From JAJDAT01 sp964344185 (lineage in GTDB: Bacteria > Nitrospinota > Nitrospinia > Nitrospinales > JAJDAT01): 64,000 nucleotides of DNA. The translations under genes were made by a program, and so were the position numbers. Under the pieces are notes generated by a model. It worked only from the letters and a program-made list of their open reading frames with translations, was not told where the DNA came from and made no database searches. Positions 8,540 to 17,183 of the stretch are shown here, in pieces. Where the stretch lies: the NCBI GenBank assembly GCA_964344185.1, contig CAYFMN010000011.1:40228-104227 (forward strand), read 5' to 3'. How positions within the stretch are numbered: the first letter of the stretch is position 1; every line of letters starts with the position of its first letter.

Positions 8540-9937
8540 TCAGCTCCATTCAATTTCGGTTTGTAAGTCTGGTTGGATTTTAACTATTTCTACGGTTTTA
8601 TCGACGTATTCTTTTGTGTTTTTGACGTTTAATTTCTCGAATAAAAAATCCATTCGAGCTTCCAACTTTTCTCCAATGGCGTCTTTGATTTCCTGAGACA
8701 GGTCCCAAAACCTTTCTTTAAATTCGCCAAACCCTTTTTTACGGGTTTTATAGATGAACTGTTCGTCGGTCATGCCTTCTTTTTTCTCTTTGGCGAACTT
8801 TTCCCGTAAATGGGAATAAATCTCGCTTTTAAATTCTTCAGGTAAATCGCCGGTATCGTAAATCATATTTTGAAAGTCTGTCGCCAGGTGAATCTCTGCG
8901 GTTTCTAACTCTGGAAAGCGGTGGAACATTTCCGCCGGTAACGTGGAAGCTCCATGTTGAACAGCGCCGGATATTTTGTATTCATCTCGAGAAATGATGG
9001 AAAGTTCGCTAAGAGTATCAAAGTCCAGTTTAGGTTTCTGCACTTTGCCATCTGCGCCAGGCGTTCCTCCATGTTCAGTGCCGGTTTGCACGGATATTTT
9101 GCTGATTCCTTTGAATGAAGGGTTAATTGTATTTAATGTGGAATTAAAATTATCCATATAAGCTCTGAGCTCTTCTGGATTGCTATTTTCTTTTCCGACT
9201 TCTCCAATTTCGCCGCCAACTGATACCGTGACTCCATTCGGCTCTAACTGTCTGACATAAGCCGTTAGGTCGGCTCCCACCTCAAAGTTTGGTCTTTGCT
9301 GCTCAACCGTGTTTGGACGGCTTAGGTCCACTAATGTGGAAGTATCAATATCAATATTATAAAAACCGCCGCTAATCCCTTCTTCAATTAAGTTTTTTAA
9401 ACCTTGGACTTCTTTTTTAGGATCTTCCGCGTAATTAGCGGCGTTGATTTGAAAATGGTCGCCCTGGATAAAAACAGGACCCATATGCCTTTCTTTTATA
9501 GCCGCAGCAAGAATAACAGTGGTGTATTCATGCGGTCTTTGAAAAGTATAGCCAATTTCCGATTTAGCAATTTCAAAGATATTTGCCGAACAATTGATTT
9601 TATGAGCGGCTCGAAAAATTGCCCGCGCCATTTCGAAGGTAAGCCCCCGAATATTAATAGCGGGAACGGTAAACCCGGCCACTTCTCCGCGTCCTCTGGC
9701 TTCGTAAAGCCCTTGAATAGAAGAGGTTACGGCTCCCAGTTGTAGCGCCGCAGACTTGATAACAAATCGGGCTAAGCCGCGAGATTCTTTACTTTTTCCA
9801 AATACAGCTTCTCTAAGAAGAGAATCTATAGCGGTGTCTCTAAATGCGTTTTCGTTTTCAATAGTAAGTTGGTTTTCATTAAGGGAAAAAATCCCTTTAT
9901 ATTGACTCAAAATATCTTCAGAGGCTACCGTTGGCAT
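8540..9937 (-). CDS. Class II (zinc) fructose-bisphosphate aldolase-like protein
   Basis: A 465-residue soluble enzyme of the class II aldolase TIM-barrel family, which cleaves or forms ketose bisphosphates with a metal ion. QGDHFQ (D160, H161), GGEIGEVG (241-248) and AVQHGAST (H328) match the catalytic and metal-binding regions. It is longer than the ~350 residues of the Escherichia coli enzyme, with extra N-terminal (~1-60) and C-terminal helical parts, so it belongs to a long-form subgroup and the exact sugar phosphate is uncertain. AAGGAG six bases before the ATG supports the start. It is divergent from the stress-protein gene and stands alone, so a role in central carbon metabolism or carbon fixation is plausible but inferred. 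Confidence 0.75.
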   Translation of the reverse strand: MPTVASEDILSQYKGIFSLNENQLTIENENAFRDTAIDSLLREAVFGKSKESRGLARFVIKSAALQLGAVTSSIQGLYEARGRGEVAGFTVPAINIRGLTFEMARAIFRAAHKINCSANIFEIAKSEIGYTFQRPHEYTTVILAAAIKERHMGPVFIQGDHFQINAANYAEDPKKEVQGLKNLIEEGISGGFYNIDIDTSTLVDLSRPNTVEQQRPNFEVGADLTAYVRQLEPNGVTVSVGGEIGEVGKENSNPEELRAYMDNFNSTLNTINPSFKGISKISVQTGTEHGGTPGADGKVQKPKLDFDTLSELSIISRDEYKISGAVQHGASTLPAEMFHRFPELETAEIHLATDFQNMIYDTGDLPEEFKSEIYSHLREKFAKEKKEGMTDEQFIYKTRKKGFGEFKERFWDLSQEIKDAIGEKLEARMDFLFEKLNVKNTKEYVDKTVEIVKIQPDLQTEIEWS

Positions 9938-10525
9938 GGTTTGCTCCTTAACTTGGAAAGCCAGTCAAGCTCGTTAAATGATTGTGTTTTTTTAGCCAGA
10001 AAGGCAAAGAGCGCAGTGACTGTATGGACGATTTGAAGGATAATAAATTAATATATGATGAATAGATCAAACTATTATTAGTTGAATTAGTGGGAATAAT
10101 CGGAAACGTTGAGATGTTCTTTAAAGTTCAGTTAATGCGAATTAGTTCTAAACAGGCCCAAAATTTAGAATGCCATTCTAACTTAAAATGAGGTTTTAGT
10201 AAATTCATTTAAACATTCAAGGTCAATTTTTAGACTAATATTGAAGATTGTATATCCAGGTTAGGAAATTATTGGAATTTTATTTGAAATAAGGTAAATA
10301 TTTTCGCTAAATTATTCTAAATAAGATTATTGTCCAAATACCCTATTTGAAAGATCTTGTCTCCCATAACCTTTAATATATTGACACTTGCGAATAATTT
10401 GTTAAAATCCACCAAATTAGTATGCCTTTCAGTAGGGTGGGTCAGCTTTAGCCCATTTAACTTTTTTAATAAAAAATTACTATATAAAATCTTAAAAATT
10501 GGTTGCTTAGAAGGGGATTAGCCTC
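9938..10525. other. Divergent AT-rich intergenic region
   Basis: About 590 bp between the aldolase (minus) and the stress protein (plus). I see no open frame of interest and no repeat of the families found later in the window. It contains the stress-protein promoter described separately and the aldolase ribosome binding site at its left end. Confidence 0.5.
10381..10408 (+). promoter_or_regulatory. Sigma70-like promoter for the stress-protein gene
   Basis: TTGACA (10381-10386, perfect consensus) and TAAAAT (10403-10408) are separated by 16 bp. Transcription would start near 10415, giving a leader of about 110 nt before ATG 10526. The leader holds a short possible hairpin around TGGG...GCCCA (about 10437-10461) and an AAGGGG ribosome binding site near 10511. 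Confidence 0.5.
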
Positions 10526-12490
10526 ATGTTTAAAAACATTTATGTACCTGTCGATAATTCCGACTATTCCAACGCGTGTATTGATATCGCGTTAGAATTT
10601 GCGGGGAAAACCGGCGCTACGGTTACTTCAAGCCACGTTTACGCCGCGAAAATGCATGATGTCCGTTTTCGCCAAATGGAAAGTGGTTTGCCGGAGGAAT
10701 ATCAAGACGAGCAGGAACTGGAGAAGCAAAGGAATATCCACGATCAGTTGATCACTAAAGGAATGGAAGTTATTACGGATTCCTATTTGGATGTTCCTAA
10801 ATTTAAATGTAAGGACATGAACATTCCTTTCGTTGGCAAATCTTTGGAAGGAAGAAATTGGATTGAACTGGTTCGCGACGTAAACGAGTCTAATTACGAC
10901 TTAGTTGTGATGGGTGTTTTAGGATTAGGCGCCATCAAAGACAGCTCGATTGGAACCGTAACCGAAAGAGTTATTAGAAGAATCCAAACCGACACTTTAA
11001 TAGTAAAGCATATTCCTGAATTGCATGGCGATCAGGAAGGAAGCGGAAAGATCGTTGTAGCGGTAGACGGTAGCGGTCATTCTTTTGGCGGACTAAAAAC
11101 CGGAATTCAAATTGCCAAATTAACCGGACGTCCGCTGGAAATTATTTCCAGTTTTGACCCGTATTTCCACTACGCAATGTTTAATAGTTTGACCGGCGTG
11201 CTTTCCAAAGAAGCTTCTAAGGTTTTCAAATTTGAGCAACAAGAGAAATTGCATGAAGATATTATCGATAAAGGGTTAGCCAAGATTTATCAAGCCCACT
11301 TGGAAGTTTCTCGAAATATCGTAAAAGAAGAAGGTTTGGACTGCACCATCCGATTGCTTGACGGTAAAGTCTTCGAAAAGGTTCTTCAATACGCCCGTGA
11401 AGAAAAACCTCATCTTTTGATTTTGGGACGCATTGGCGTTCATAGCGCTCCGGATATGGATATTGGAGGAAACACCGAGAACTTGTTGCGATTGGTTCCA
11501 TGCAACGTAATGCTTTCCAGTCGAGTATTCAAACCAAAAGTTGATATGGTTGCGGACGAAAGTATCGAATGGACTTCCGAAGCCAGAGAGCGATTACAAA
11601 AAATCCCAGGTTTCGTCCGCCCAATGGCTACAACCGCTATTTTGCGGTACGCGTTGGAAAGAGGACACAGCATGATCACCTCCAGCGTTATCACCGAAGC
11701 TTGTGAAAATATTTTGCCGGCTGGCGCAATGCAAGCTATGAATATGATCGGCGATAAGTTGAGAGACCAAGCCAAAAAAGACGGCGTAGACGCTTATGCA
11801 GATACCAACGTAGAAAAGATTATCGATACGAATAAACTGGAATGTCCAGCCGAGGCCGCTAAATTGAAGTGCCAAAACTGCGGAGCGGTTATGGGTTCCG
11901 ATGCGGTTAAGTGCGGAGTTTGTGATGCCGGTCCATTATCGTTGAAACCGATTGAAGTAGAAGAGTTCGCGACGGACGTTGATCAAGAAGGCGGCATTGG
12001 ATACACCTCTACTTTTGACGAAAGAGAAATTAAGTGGACACAACACGCCTGGGATAAATTAGACGACTATCCTCAAGGGCATATTCGCAGAAAAGCGCAA
12101 GCGCGGGTTGAGAAGAACGCTCGGGTTCAAAACGTTACCACGATTTCGGTGGCTTTTGTCGATAAGATTTTCAATGAAAAGACTACCGCTAAAGGTAGCG
12201 ACATTGGAAATGGCAATGGAAACGGAAATGGTAATGAAGAAAACGGCGCTTTAGACGCTTCTCAATTTACTTGGGATGACGACGCAACCGCTCGAATCGA
12301 AAGAGTGCCTCAAGGTTTTATGAGAGACAACACCATGAAGAGAGTTTTGGATTATGCGAAGTCGATTAACGCGACTCACATTACTCTCGAAGTATGCGAA
12401 CAAGGAATCGAAGCTTCGGTGAAAATTATGGCCGAGGCCGTTGCCAATGGCGCAACGATAGAAGATTTCCTTCCTAAGAAGGACGCATAA
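10526..12490 (+). CDS. Tandem UspA protein fused to three PCP_red-type domains
   Basis: A 654-residue soluble protein. Two universal stress protein domains (residues ~1-165 and ~170-335) each end with the usual glycine-rich nucleotide-binding type stretch. Three copies of a ~45-residue domain follow, each starting W(T/D)..A...L...P.G(F/H)(V/M/I)R (from ~350, ~500 and ~580). This matches the small domain first named in the 57-kDa protochlorophyllide reductase subunit (PCP_red). Between the first and second copies is a four-Cys zinc ribbon, CQNCG...CGVC (~449-464), and before the last is a Gly-Asn linker. No chlorophyll genes are present, so a redox or stress-sensing role is more likely than pigment synthesis. 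The combination recalls proteins of Nitrospinota/Nitrospirota-like bacteria. It has its own promoter and terminator. Confidence 0.8.
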   Translation: MFKNIYVPVDNSDYSNACIDIALEFAGKTGATVTSSHVYAAKMHDVRFRQMESGLPEEYQDEQELEKQRNIHDQLITKGMEVITDSYLDVPKFKCKDMNIPFVGKSLEGRNWIELVRDVNESNYDLVVMGVLGLGAIKDSSIGTVTERVIRRIQTDTLIVKHIPELHGDQEGSGKIVVAVDGSGHSFGGLKTGIQIAKLTGRPLEIISSFDPYFHYAMFNSLTGVLSKEASKVFKFEQQEKLHEDIIDKGLAKIYQAHLEVSRNIVKEEGLDCTIRLLDGKVFEKVLQYAREEKPHLLILGRIGVHSAPDMDIGGNTENLLRLVPCNVMLSSRVFKPKVDMVADESIEWTSEARERLQKIPGFVRPMATTAILRYALERGHSMITSSVITEACENILPAGAMQAMNMIGDKLRDQAKKDGVDAYADTNVEKIIDTNKLECPAEAAKLKCQNCGAVMGSDAVKCGVCDAGPLSLKPIEVEEFATDVDQEGGIGYTSTFDEREIKWTQHAWDKLDDYPQGHIRRKAQARVEKNARVQNVTTISVAFVDKIFNEKTTAKGSDIGNGNGNGNGNEENGALDASQFTWDDDATARIERVPQGFMRDNTMKRVLDYAKSINATHITLEVCEQGIEASVKIMAEAVANGATIEDFLPKKDA

Positions 12491-12550
12491 TTTTATCTCT
12501 TGATTGCTATTTCTAGAGAGTTATGGAATTTTTTTAAACAAGATTGTTTT

Positions 12551-12587
12551 AAACCCCTGCTTTAGTTAATAAAGCAGGGGTTTTTTT
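12551..12587 (+). terminator. Rho-independent terminator abutting the next start codon
   Basis: A perfect 14-bp stem (12551-12564 with 12570-12583), a 5-nt loop and a run of seven T (12581-12587) form a textbook terminator for the stress-protein gene. The T run ends at 12587 and the ATG of the ABC exporter begins at 12588. The 3' arm contains CAGGGG about 7 bases before that ATG, so it could also serve as a ribosome binding site. Confidence 0.85.
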
Positions 12588-14330
12588 ATGTCCAATTCAA
12601 TCGATTTATATAAACGACTTATTAAATACTTAGTCCCTTATAAGGGGAGAGTATTGCTCGCCATTTTTTGTTCTATTATTGTTGGTTTAATTGCCACCTC
12701 CCCAGTTCCAATAATCCAGAAAACTTTCGACGAAATTTTTGTCAAAAAAGATACCTTCATGCTTACGGCAATCCCGTTAGCTTTAGTGGGCCTATATTTG
12801 GTAAAAGGAGCGTTGTCTTATTTGCAAAACGTTATTATTTTTGGAATTTCCTGGGAATTAGTTGTTTCGCTTAGAAACGAAATTTTTTATAAAATTCAAA
12901 GGTTGCCTCTGGGATATTTTGAGGATACGCCTGTTGGGGAATTATTATCGCGATTTATAAACGACGTCACCATCATGCAATCCTCCATCACCAATATGGT
13001 GAAAGAGTTTTTGCAAAACGCGTTTATGCTTGTCGGTTTAATTTGTTGGGTGTTTTATTTGAAATGGGACTGGGCGGTAATGTCCTTGTTCATCTTTCCA
13101 TTAGCGATTGCGCCCATCGCCACCATCGCTAGAAAACTGAGACACTTAAGCCGAAGGGGTCAGGAAATCATAGCGGATATCAATTCTACCGTTGTCGAAA
13201 CTTTTTCTGGGATCAAGGTGGTTCGCGGATTCTCTCTGGAAAAACAGCAGAATAAAAAATTAGACGCTCAAAACGATCAATTTTTAAGCGTGATGAAAAG
13301 CAACGTTAAATTTACCGAGTTGTCTTCGCCGCTCATGGAAATTCTTGGAATGATGAGCGGAGCCTTTATCCTATGGTATGGCGGTAATCAGGTATTGCAG
13401 GGAACCGTCACCCAAGGTTCGTTTATTGCTTTTATAGTTGCGCTGTTTATGATGTACGGTCCTATCCGATTACTATTTAAAATCTATACAAAATTTCAAG
13501 GCGCCCTAGCGGGAGCTGAAAGAGTTTTTTTTATATTAGATCAAGACGAAGAAGACGTAAAAGGCGGCGATTTAATCCTGAACGATTTTAAAGAGGAAAT
13601 TGAATTCAGAAACGTTTCGTTCAAATATCCGTCGCGAAGCGCCTGGGTGTTAAACGACATAAACCTGGCGGTAAAAAAATCTTCGGTTGTGGCGATAGTC
13701 GGAATGAGCGGAGCGGGAAAAACAACTCTGGTCGATTTACTATTTCGATTCTATTTAACGTCGGAAGGAAAGATACTCATCGACGGAGTTAACGTCAACG
13801 ACTTCGATGTTCTTTCGCTCAGGTCAAAACTGGCGTTGGTCACTCAGGAAACGTTTTTGTTCAACGACACCATCCGCAATAACATCGCGTTTGGAAGAAT
13901 GAATGTCAGGGATGAAGAAATTTTAGAAGCAGCCCGCGCTGCCAATGTGCATAATTTTGTCGAGACTCTTGACGATGGATACGAAACGGAAATTGGCGAA
14001 CGCGGCGTCAAGCTCTCCGGCGGACAAAAACAAAGAATAGCTATCGCAAGAGCGATATTAAGAAACGCGCCGATATTAGTGCTGGACGAAGCGACATCTT
14101 CGTTGGACTCGGAGTCAGAAAAGCTGGTGCAAGAAGCTCTAAACGCGCTAATGCAAAATCGCACAACTTTTATAATCGCGCATAGATTATCGACAATTAA
14201 AAACGCCGACCGAATAATAGTGTTAGATCAAGGTAAAATAGTGGAAGAGGGATCGCACAACGAGTTGTTATTGAATCAAGGCGTTTATAAAAAGTATTAT
14301 GAAATGCAGTTCTCTGGAACGGTTTCGTGA
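12588..14330 (+). CDS. MsbA-like ABC exporter, fused membrane and ATPase domains
   Basis: A 580-residue half-transporter that forms a homodimer. Six membrane helices fill residues ~15-310, followed by an ATPase domain with Walker A GMSGAGKTT (~372), signature LSGGQKQR (~476), Walker B ILVLDEATSSLD (~497) and the H-loop IIAHRLST. The layout and sequence are closest to MsbA-type lipid flippases that move lipid A core or related lipids across the inner membrane, but drug exporters share the fold. The only ribosome binding site available is the AGGGG inside the preceding terminator. oleA starts 66 bp downstream, so lipid-related co-expression is possible. Confidence 0.85.
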   Translation: MSNSIDLYKRLIKYLVPYKGRVLLAIFCSIIVGLIATSPVPIIQKTFDEIFVKKDTFMLTAIPLALVGLYLVKGALSYLQNVIIFGISWELVVSLRNEIFYKIQRLPLGYFEDTPVGELLSRFINDVTIMQSSITNMVKEFLQNAFMLVGLICWVFYLKWDWAVMSLFIFPLAIAPIATIARKLRHLSRRGQEIIADINSTVVETFSGIKVVRGFSLEKQQNKKLDAQNDQFLSVMKSNVKFTELSSPLMEILGMMSGAFILWYGGNQVLQGTVTQGSFIAFIVALFMMYGPIRLLFKIYTKFQGALAGAERVFFILDQDEEDVKGGDLILNDFKEEIEFRNVSFKYPSRSAWVLNDINLAVKKSSVVAIVGMSGAGKTTLVDLLFRFYLTSEGKILIDGVNVNDFDVLSLRSKLALVTQETFLFNDTIRNNIAFGRMNVRDEEILEAARAANVHNFVETLDDGYETEIGERGVKLSGGQKQRIAIARAILRNAPILVLDEATSSLDSESEKLVQEALNALMQNRTTFIIAHRLSTIKNADRIIVLDQGKIVEEGSHNELLLNQGVYKKYYEMQFSGTVS

Positions 14331-14343
14331 AAAGTTTAATAAA

Positions 14344-14372
14344 TGTCACCCTGAGGCTCTCGAAGGGCGACC
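14344..14372. repeat. Short dispersed repeat fragment
   Basis: GTCACCCTGAGGCTCTCGAAGGGCGACC resembles the short dispersed palindromic elements that are abundant after 28 kb. It lies between the ABC exporter and oleA and is the leftmost copy recognised in the window. Confidence 0.45.
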
Positions 14373-14396
14373 ACCTTTTATAAGTGTAGCAGCGCC

Positions 14397-15443
14397 ATGA
14401 ACTTCAAAAACGTTTGTATAGAGTCGGTAGCGTATCATCTCCCGGAAAACGTCGTTTCATCCGCAGAATTGGAAAAACGATTGTCCCCGGTTTACGACCG
14501 CTTAAAACTTCCTTACGGAAGACTTGAGATGATGAGCGGCATAAAGGAAAGACGCTTCTGGGACAAAGGCGCATTCCCAAGCCAGGTCAGCTCCATCGCC
14601 GGGGAAAAAGCCATCAAGCAATCGGGAATCGATAGATCGGAAATAGGATGTTTGATATGCGCCTCGGTTTGCCGTGATTTTTTAGAGCCTGCTACGGCAT
14701 CCGTTATCCATAATAATTTAAAGTTGCCGCCCGATATTCAAATATTCGACGTATCAAACGCATGTTTGGGCGTATTGAACAGCATGATTATAGTGGGCAA
14801 CATGATCGATCAAGGGCAGATTAAAGCTGGGCTGATCGTTTCGGGAGAGAATGGGGGACCTTTAGTTGATTCGACCGTAGATGATTTAGTGGCGGATTTA
14901 ACTCTGACACGATCAAGCGTTAAACTGGCTTTCGCGTCTCTAACCATAGGTTCCGGAGCCGCCGCAGTTTTGTTGACGCATCAAGATATTTCAAAAGACA
15001 AGCATAAACTATTAGGCGGAGCGTCAATGGCGGCGACGCAGCATAACGACTTGTGCAGAGGCAGCGAAGATGGCGGAATGCACTCGGAAGCTTCGCCGCT
15101 AATGCAAACCGATTCCGAAACTTTAATGAAAGAGGGCTGTAGACTTGCCGGAACAACCTGGGAAAAAGCTAAAGAAGAACTTGGTTGGACGAACGATACT
15201 CCAAAACATATTTTCTGTCATCAAGTTGGACAAGCCCAACGAAAATTAATGTACGAAACCGTACAGCTCGATTCTGAAAAAGATTTCTCCACGCTGGAGT
15301 TCCTCGGCAATACCGGTTCCGCCGCTTTGCCTATTACATTTGGTATGGGGATAGAAGAAGTCAAGCCAAACGCTGGCGACCAACTCGCTCTGCTGGGAAT
15401 TGGGAGCGGACTAAATTGCGTTATGCTAGGAGTGGAATGGTAG
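14397..15443 (+). CDS. oleA: OleA-like thiolase, head-to-head acyl-CoA condensing enzyme
   Basis: A 348-residue thiolase-fold protein. C123 in SNACLG, H275 in FCHQVG and N305 in GNTGSAALP form the Cys-His-Asn triad of KAS III enzymes. Of these, OleA condenses two fatty acyl-CoAs to a beta-ketoacid, the first step of long-chain olefin synthesis. The OleA assignment over plain FabH rests on the overlapping oleB-like gene and the overall sequence look. In characterised clusters oleC (beta-lactone synthetase) and oleD (reductase) are adjacent; here they are absent, so they must be elsewhere or the pathway differs. No ribosome binding site is obvious before ATG 14397. Confidence 0.75.
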   Translation: MNFKNVCIESVAYHLPENVVSSAELEKRLSPVYDRLKLPYGRLEMMSGIKERRFWDKGAFPSQVSSIAGEKAIKQSGIDRSEIGCLICASVCRDFLEPATASVIHNNLKLPPDIQIFDVSNACLGVLNSMIIVGNMIDQGQIKAGLIVSGENGGPLVDSTVDDLVADLTLTRSSVKLAFASLTIGSGAAAVLLTHQDISKDKHKLLGGASMAATQHNDLCRGSEDGGMHSEASPLMQTDSETLMKEGCRLAGTTWEKAKEELGWTNDTPKHIFCHQVGQAQRKLMYETVQLDSEKDFSTLEFLGNTGSAALPITFGMGIEEVKPNAGDQLALLGIGSGLNCVMLGVEW

Positions 15444-16312
15444 ATATCTCGGCTTTCAAAGATTTATACCCTTTTCAATCCAACTACTTCGAACTCGATT
15501 CTTTTAAATACCATTATCTGGACGAAGGCGAGGGCGAACCTCTTTTAATGCTCCACGGCAATCCTACCTGGTCGTTTTATTACCGGAATCTCGTAATTGG
15601 GTTAAGAGACAAGTTTCGATGCGTCGTACCCGACCATATGGGATGCGGCCTGTCAGACAAACCGCAGGAGTATGATTACACGCTGTCTAAACATATTGAG
15701 AACGTTGAAAAACTCGTCGAGAATCTGCAACTAGATCAAATTACGTTAGTCATGCACGACTGGGGCGGAGCTATCGGTATGGGTTATGCGGTTAAATACC
15801 CGGAAAAGATTAAACGTCTCGTTATCTTCAACACATCCGCTTTTTTATCGGACCACATACCGTTTAGCATCAATATTTGTCGGTATCCAGTTATTGGACC
15901 GATAGCTATTCGCGTGTTCAACGCCTTTGCGGGAGCCGCCATTTACCGCGCTTGCAAAAACAAAAAACGGATGACCGAAAAAGTGAAAGAGGGATATCTG
16001 GCTCCATACAACTCTTATGAAAACCGCATTGCCAATTTACGATTTGTGCAGGATATCCCAATGACTGATGACGTTCCAAGTTATCCTGTTGTAAAAGAAA
16101 TGCAAGAAAAGTTAAGTTTATTTAAAGACCGACAGGCATTGATCATGTGGGGAAAGAAAGACTTTTGTTTTACGACGCATTTTTTTGAACGCTGGAAAGA
16201 TTACCTACCGAATGCCGAAGCCCATCTTTTTCGTCGCGCTGGACATTACGTCGTCGAAGACGCTCACGAAGAAATCTTGCTTTTGATTGAGAAGTTCCTC
16301 GCCAAAGGTTGA
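15437..16312 (+). CDS. oleB: OleB-like alpha/beta hydrolase (beta-lactone decarboxylase)
   Basis: A 291-residue alpha/beta hydrolase of the haloalkane dehalogenase-like group. HGNPTWS (oxyanion region, ~40-46), the nucleophile D108 in MHDWGG and H270 in AGHYVVED match OleB, which releases CO2 from a beta-lactone to give an olefin. ATG 15437 is chosen because AGGAG lies four bases before it; the frame is open back to a TTG at 15416. It overlaps the end of oleA by 7 bp, as expected for translational coupling. Two decayed copies of its last codons lie at 17071-17160 and 26484-26618. Confidence 0.8.
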   Translation: MVDISAFKDLYPFQSNYFELDSFKYHYLDEGEGEPLLMLHGNPTWSFYYRNLVIGLRDKFRCVVPDHMGCGLSDKPQEYDYTLSKHIENVEKLVENLQLDQITLVMHDWGGAIGMGYAVKYPEKIKRLVIFNTSAFLSDHIPFSINICRYPVIGPIAIRVFNAFAGAAIYRACKNKKRMTEKVKEGYLAPYNSYENRIANLRFVQDIPMTDDVPSYPVVKEMQEKLSLFKDRQALIMWGKKDFCFTTHFFERWKDYLPNAEAHLFRRAGHYVVEDAHEEILLLIEKFLAKG

Positions 16313-16379
16313 TTCGGGATTGAAAGGGTAACCCCAAAAAGCGTTCTTTGTTTGGAGTGAGTTTTAAGTTTTTGTGGAA

Positions 16380-16408
16380 TTGCAGAACGGATGGTACAAG
16401 AGTATAAT
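16380..16408 (+). promoter_or_regulatory. Promoter predicting a leaderless toxin-antitoxin mRNA
   Basis: TTGCAG (16380-16385) and a perfect TATAAT (16403-16408) are spaced by 17 bp. ATG 16415 lies 7 nt after the -10, so transcription would start at or next to the A of the start codon. The paralogous module at 47239 has exactly the same spacing. Confidence 0.55.
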
Positions 16409-16414
16409 AAGTTT

Positions 16415-16639
16415 ATGGAACAGATAATTATAAAAAATCCAGAGTTGATCCGCAGGCTTAACGATCAATCTCATCGTTCAGGTCAAACCCCTACCTCATT
16501 AGCGGAGGAAATTCTTGAAAAAGGACTTTCAGCAGAAATTGCTATTGAGAAGTTTGAGCGACTTCGAGAAAAGATGATACCGCAAGCAAAAGCTTCAGGC
16601 TTTTGCGACGAAGAAACTATCCTACGCGAAATTTCTTGA
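16415..16639 (+). CDS. Antitoxin of a PIN toxin-antitoxin module
   Basis: A 74-residue protein with a ribbon-helix-helix-like N-terminus (residues ~1-45, including a TPTSLAEEILEKGL helix) and a charged C-terminus that would contact the toxin. Its end overlaps the PIN toxin start by 3 bases. The ending F..LR.K..P.AK..G...EE.I...IS resembles the antitoxin at 47239, so the two modules are paralogous. ATG 16415 is preferred to ATG 16391 because the -10 box lies between them. Antitoxins of this type usually repress their own operon. Confidence 0.65.
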   Translation: MEQIIIKNPELIRRLNDQSHRSGQTPTSLAEEILEKGLSAEIAIEKFERLREKMIPQAKASGFCDEETILREIS

Positions 16640-17046
16640 GAATTTTTTTCGATACCAACGTTCTTGTTAGCGCTTTCACTGCTCCAGAAGGGTTTTGCTT
16701 TCAGTTACTAAAAAAAGTTTTCCGAACGAGTACTTTTATTACTGGTGAATTTGTTTTAAGCGAACTTGAAAGAACTCTTCTCAACAAATCTCGAATTGCA
16801 AAAGAAGATGTAAACGAACTTCTAAATGAATTGAGAAAATTCGAGATCTATCCTATACCAACACAGCAATATTCTATTTCTATTCGCGATTCTGATGACG
16901 AATTTGTGCTTGCATCTGCGTTAGAGGCGAAAGTAGATATTTTAGTGACAGGAGATAAAGATTTATTGGAAATGGATGATGAAGTTTCAATAAAAATTGT
17001 TAACCCAAGAACGTTATTCAATATGTTAGAAATGGCAAAAGAATAG
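16636..17046 (+). CDS. PIN-domain toxin (putative RNase)
   Basis: A 136-residue PIN-domain protein starting at TTG 16636, which overlaps the TGA of the antitoxin. Acidic residues of the PIN active site are present: FFDTNVLVSAF (~3-13), the conserved Glu of SELERTL (~45), RDSDDEFVLASALE (~90) and VTGDKDLL (~112). PIN toxins are metal-dependent RNases that cut tRNA or rRNA. The start codon is inferred from the paralogue at 47451, where GTG occupies the same place. Confidence 0.75.
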   Translation: MRIFFDTNVLVSAFTAPEGFCFQLLKKVFRTSTFITGEFVLSELERTLLNKSRIAKEDVNELLNELRKFEIYPIPTQQYSISIRDSDDEFVLASALEAKVDILVTGDKDLLEMDDEVSIKIVNPRTLFNMLEMAKE

Positions 17047-17070
17047 ATGTAATACGCTAACGCCTCCTTG

Positions 17071-17160
17071 ATCCCATTATTCGCTCGAGCCAGTCGCTAC
17101 GTCGTCGAAGACGCCCACAAAGAAATCCTACCTTTAATAAAAAATTTCCTCGTGCGTTGA
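17071..17160 (+). pseudogene. Decayed 3' fragment of oleB
   Basis: Translation in this frame gives 29 codons and a stop that align with the C-terminus of OleB at 15437-16312 (about 18 of 29 residues identical, including YVVEDAH, EIL and FL). The catalytic His of GHY is replaced by Arg (SRY), and the rest of the gene is missing. It lies 24 bp after the PIN toxin and ends 23 bp before a decayed alkC piece. Confidence 0.75.
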
Positions 17161-17183
17161 GAGTTTTTAATTTAGGTTGTTTG

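Noticed and set aside
9404..9745. 113-residue open frame antisense to the aldolase
   Set aside because: Fully inside the conserved aldolase frame and without a ribosome binding site.
10437..10461. Attenuator-like hairpin in the stress-protein leader
   Set aside because: Only four to five pairs with a wobble and no immediate T run, too weak to call.
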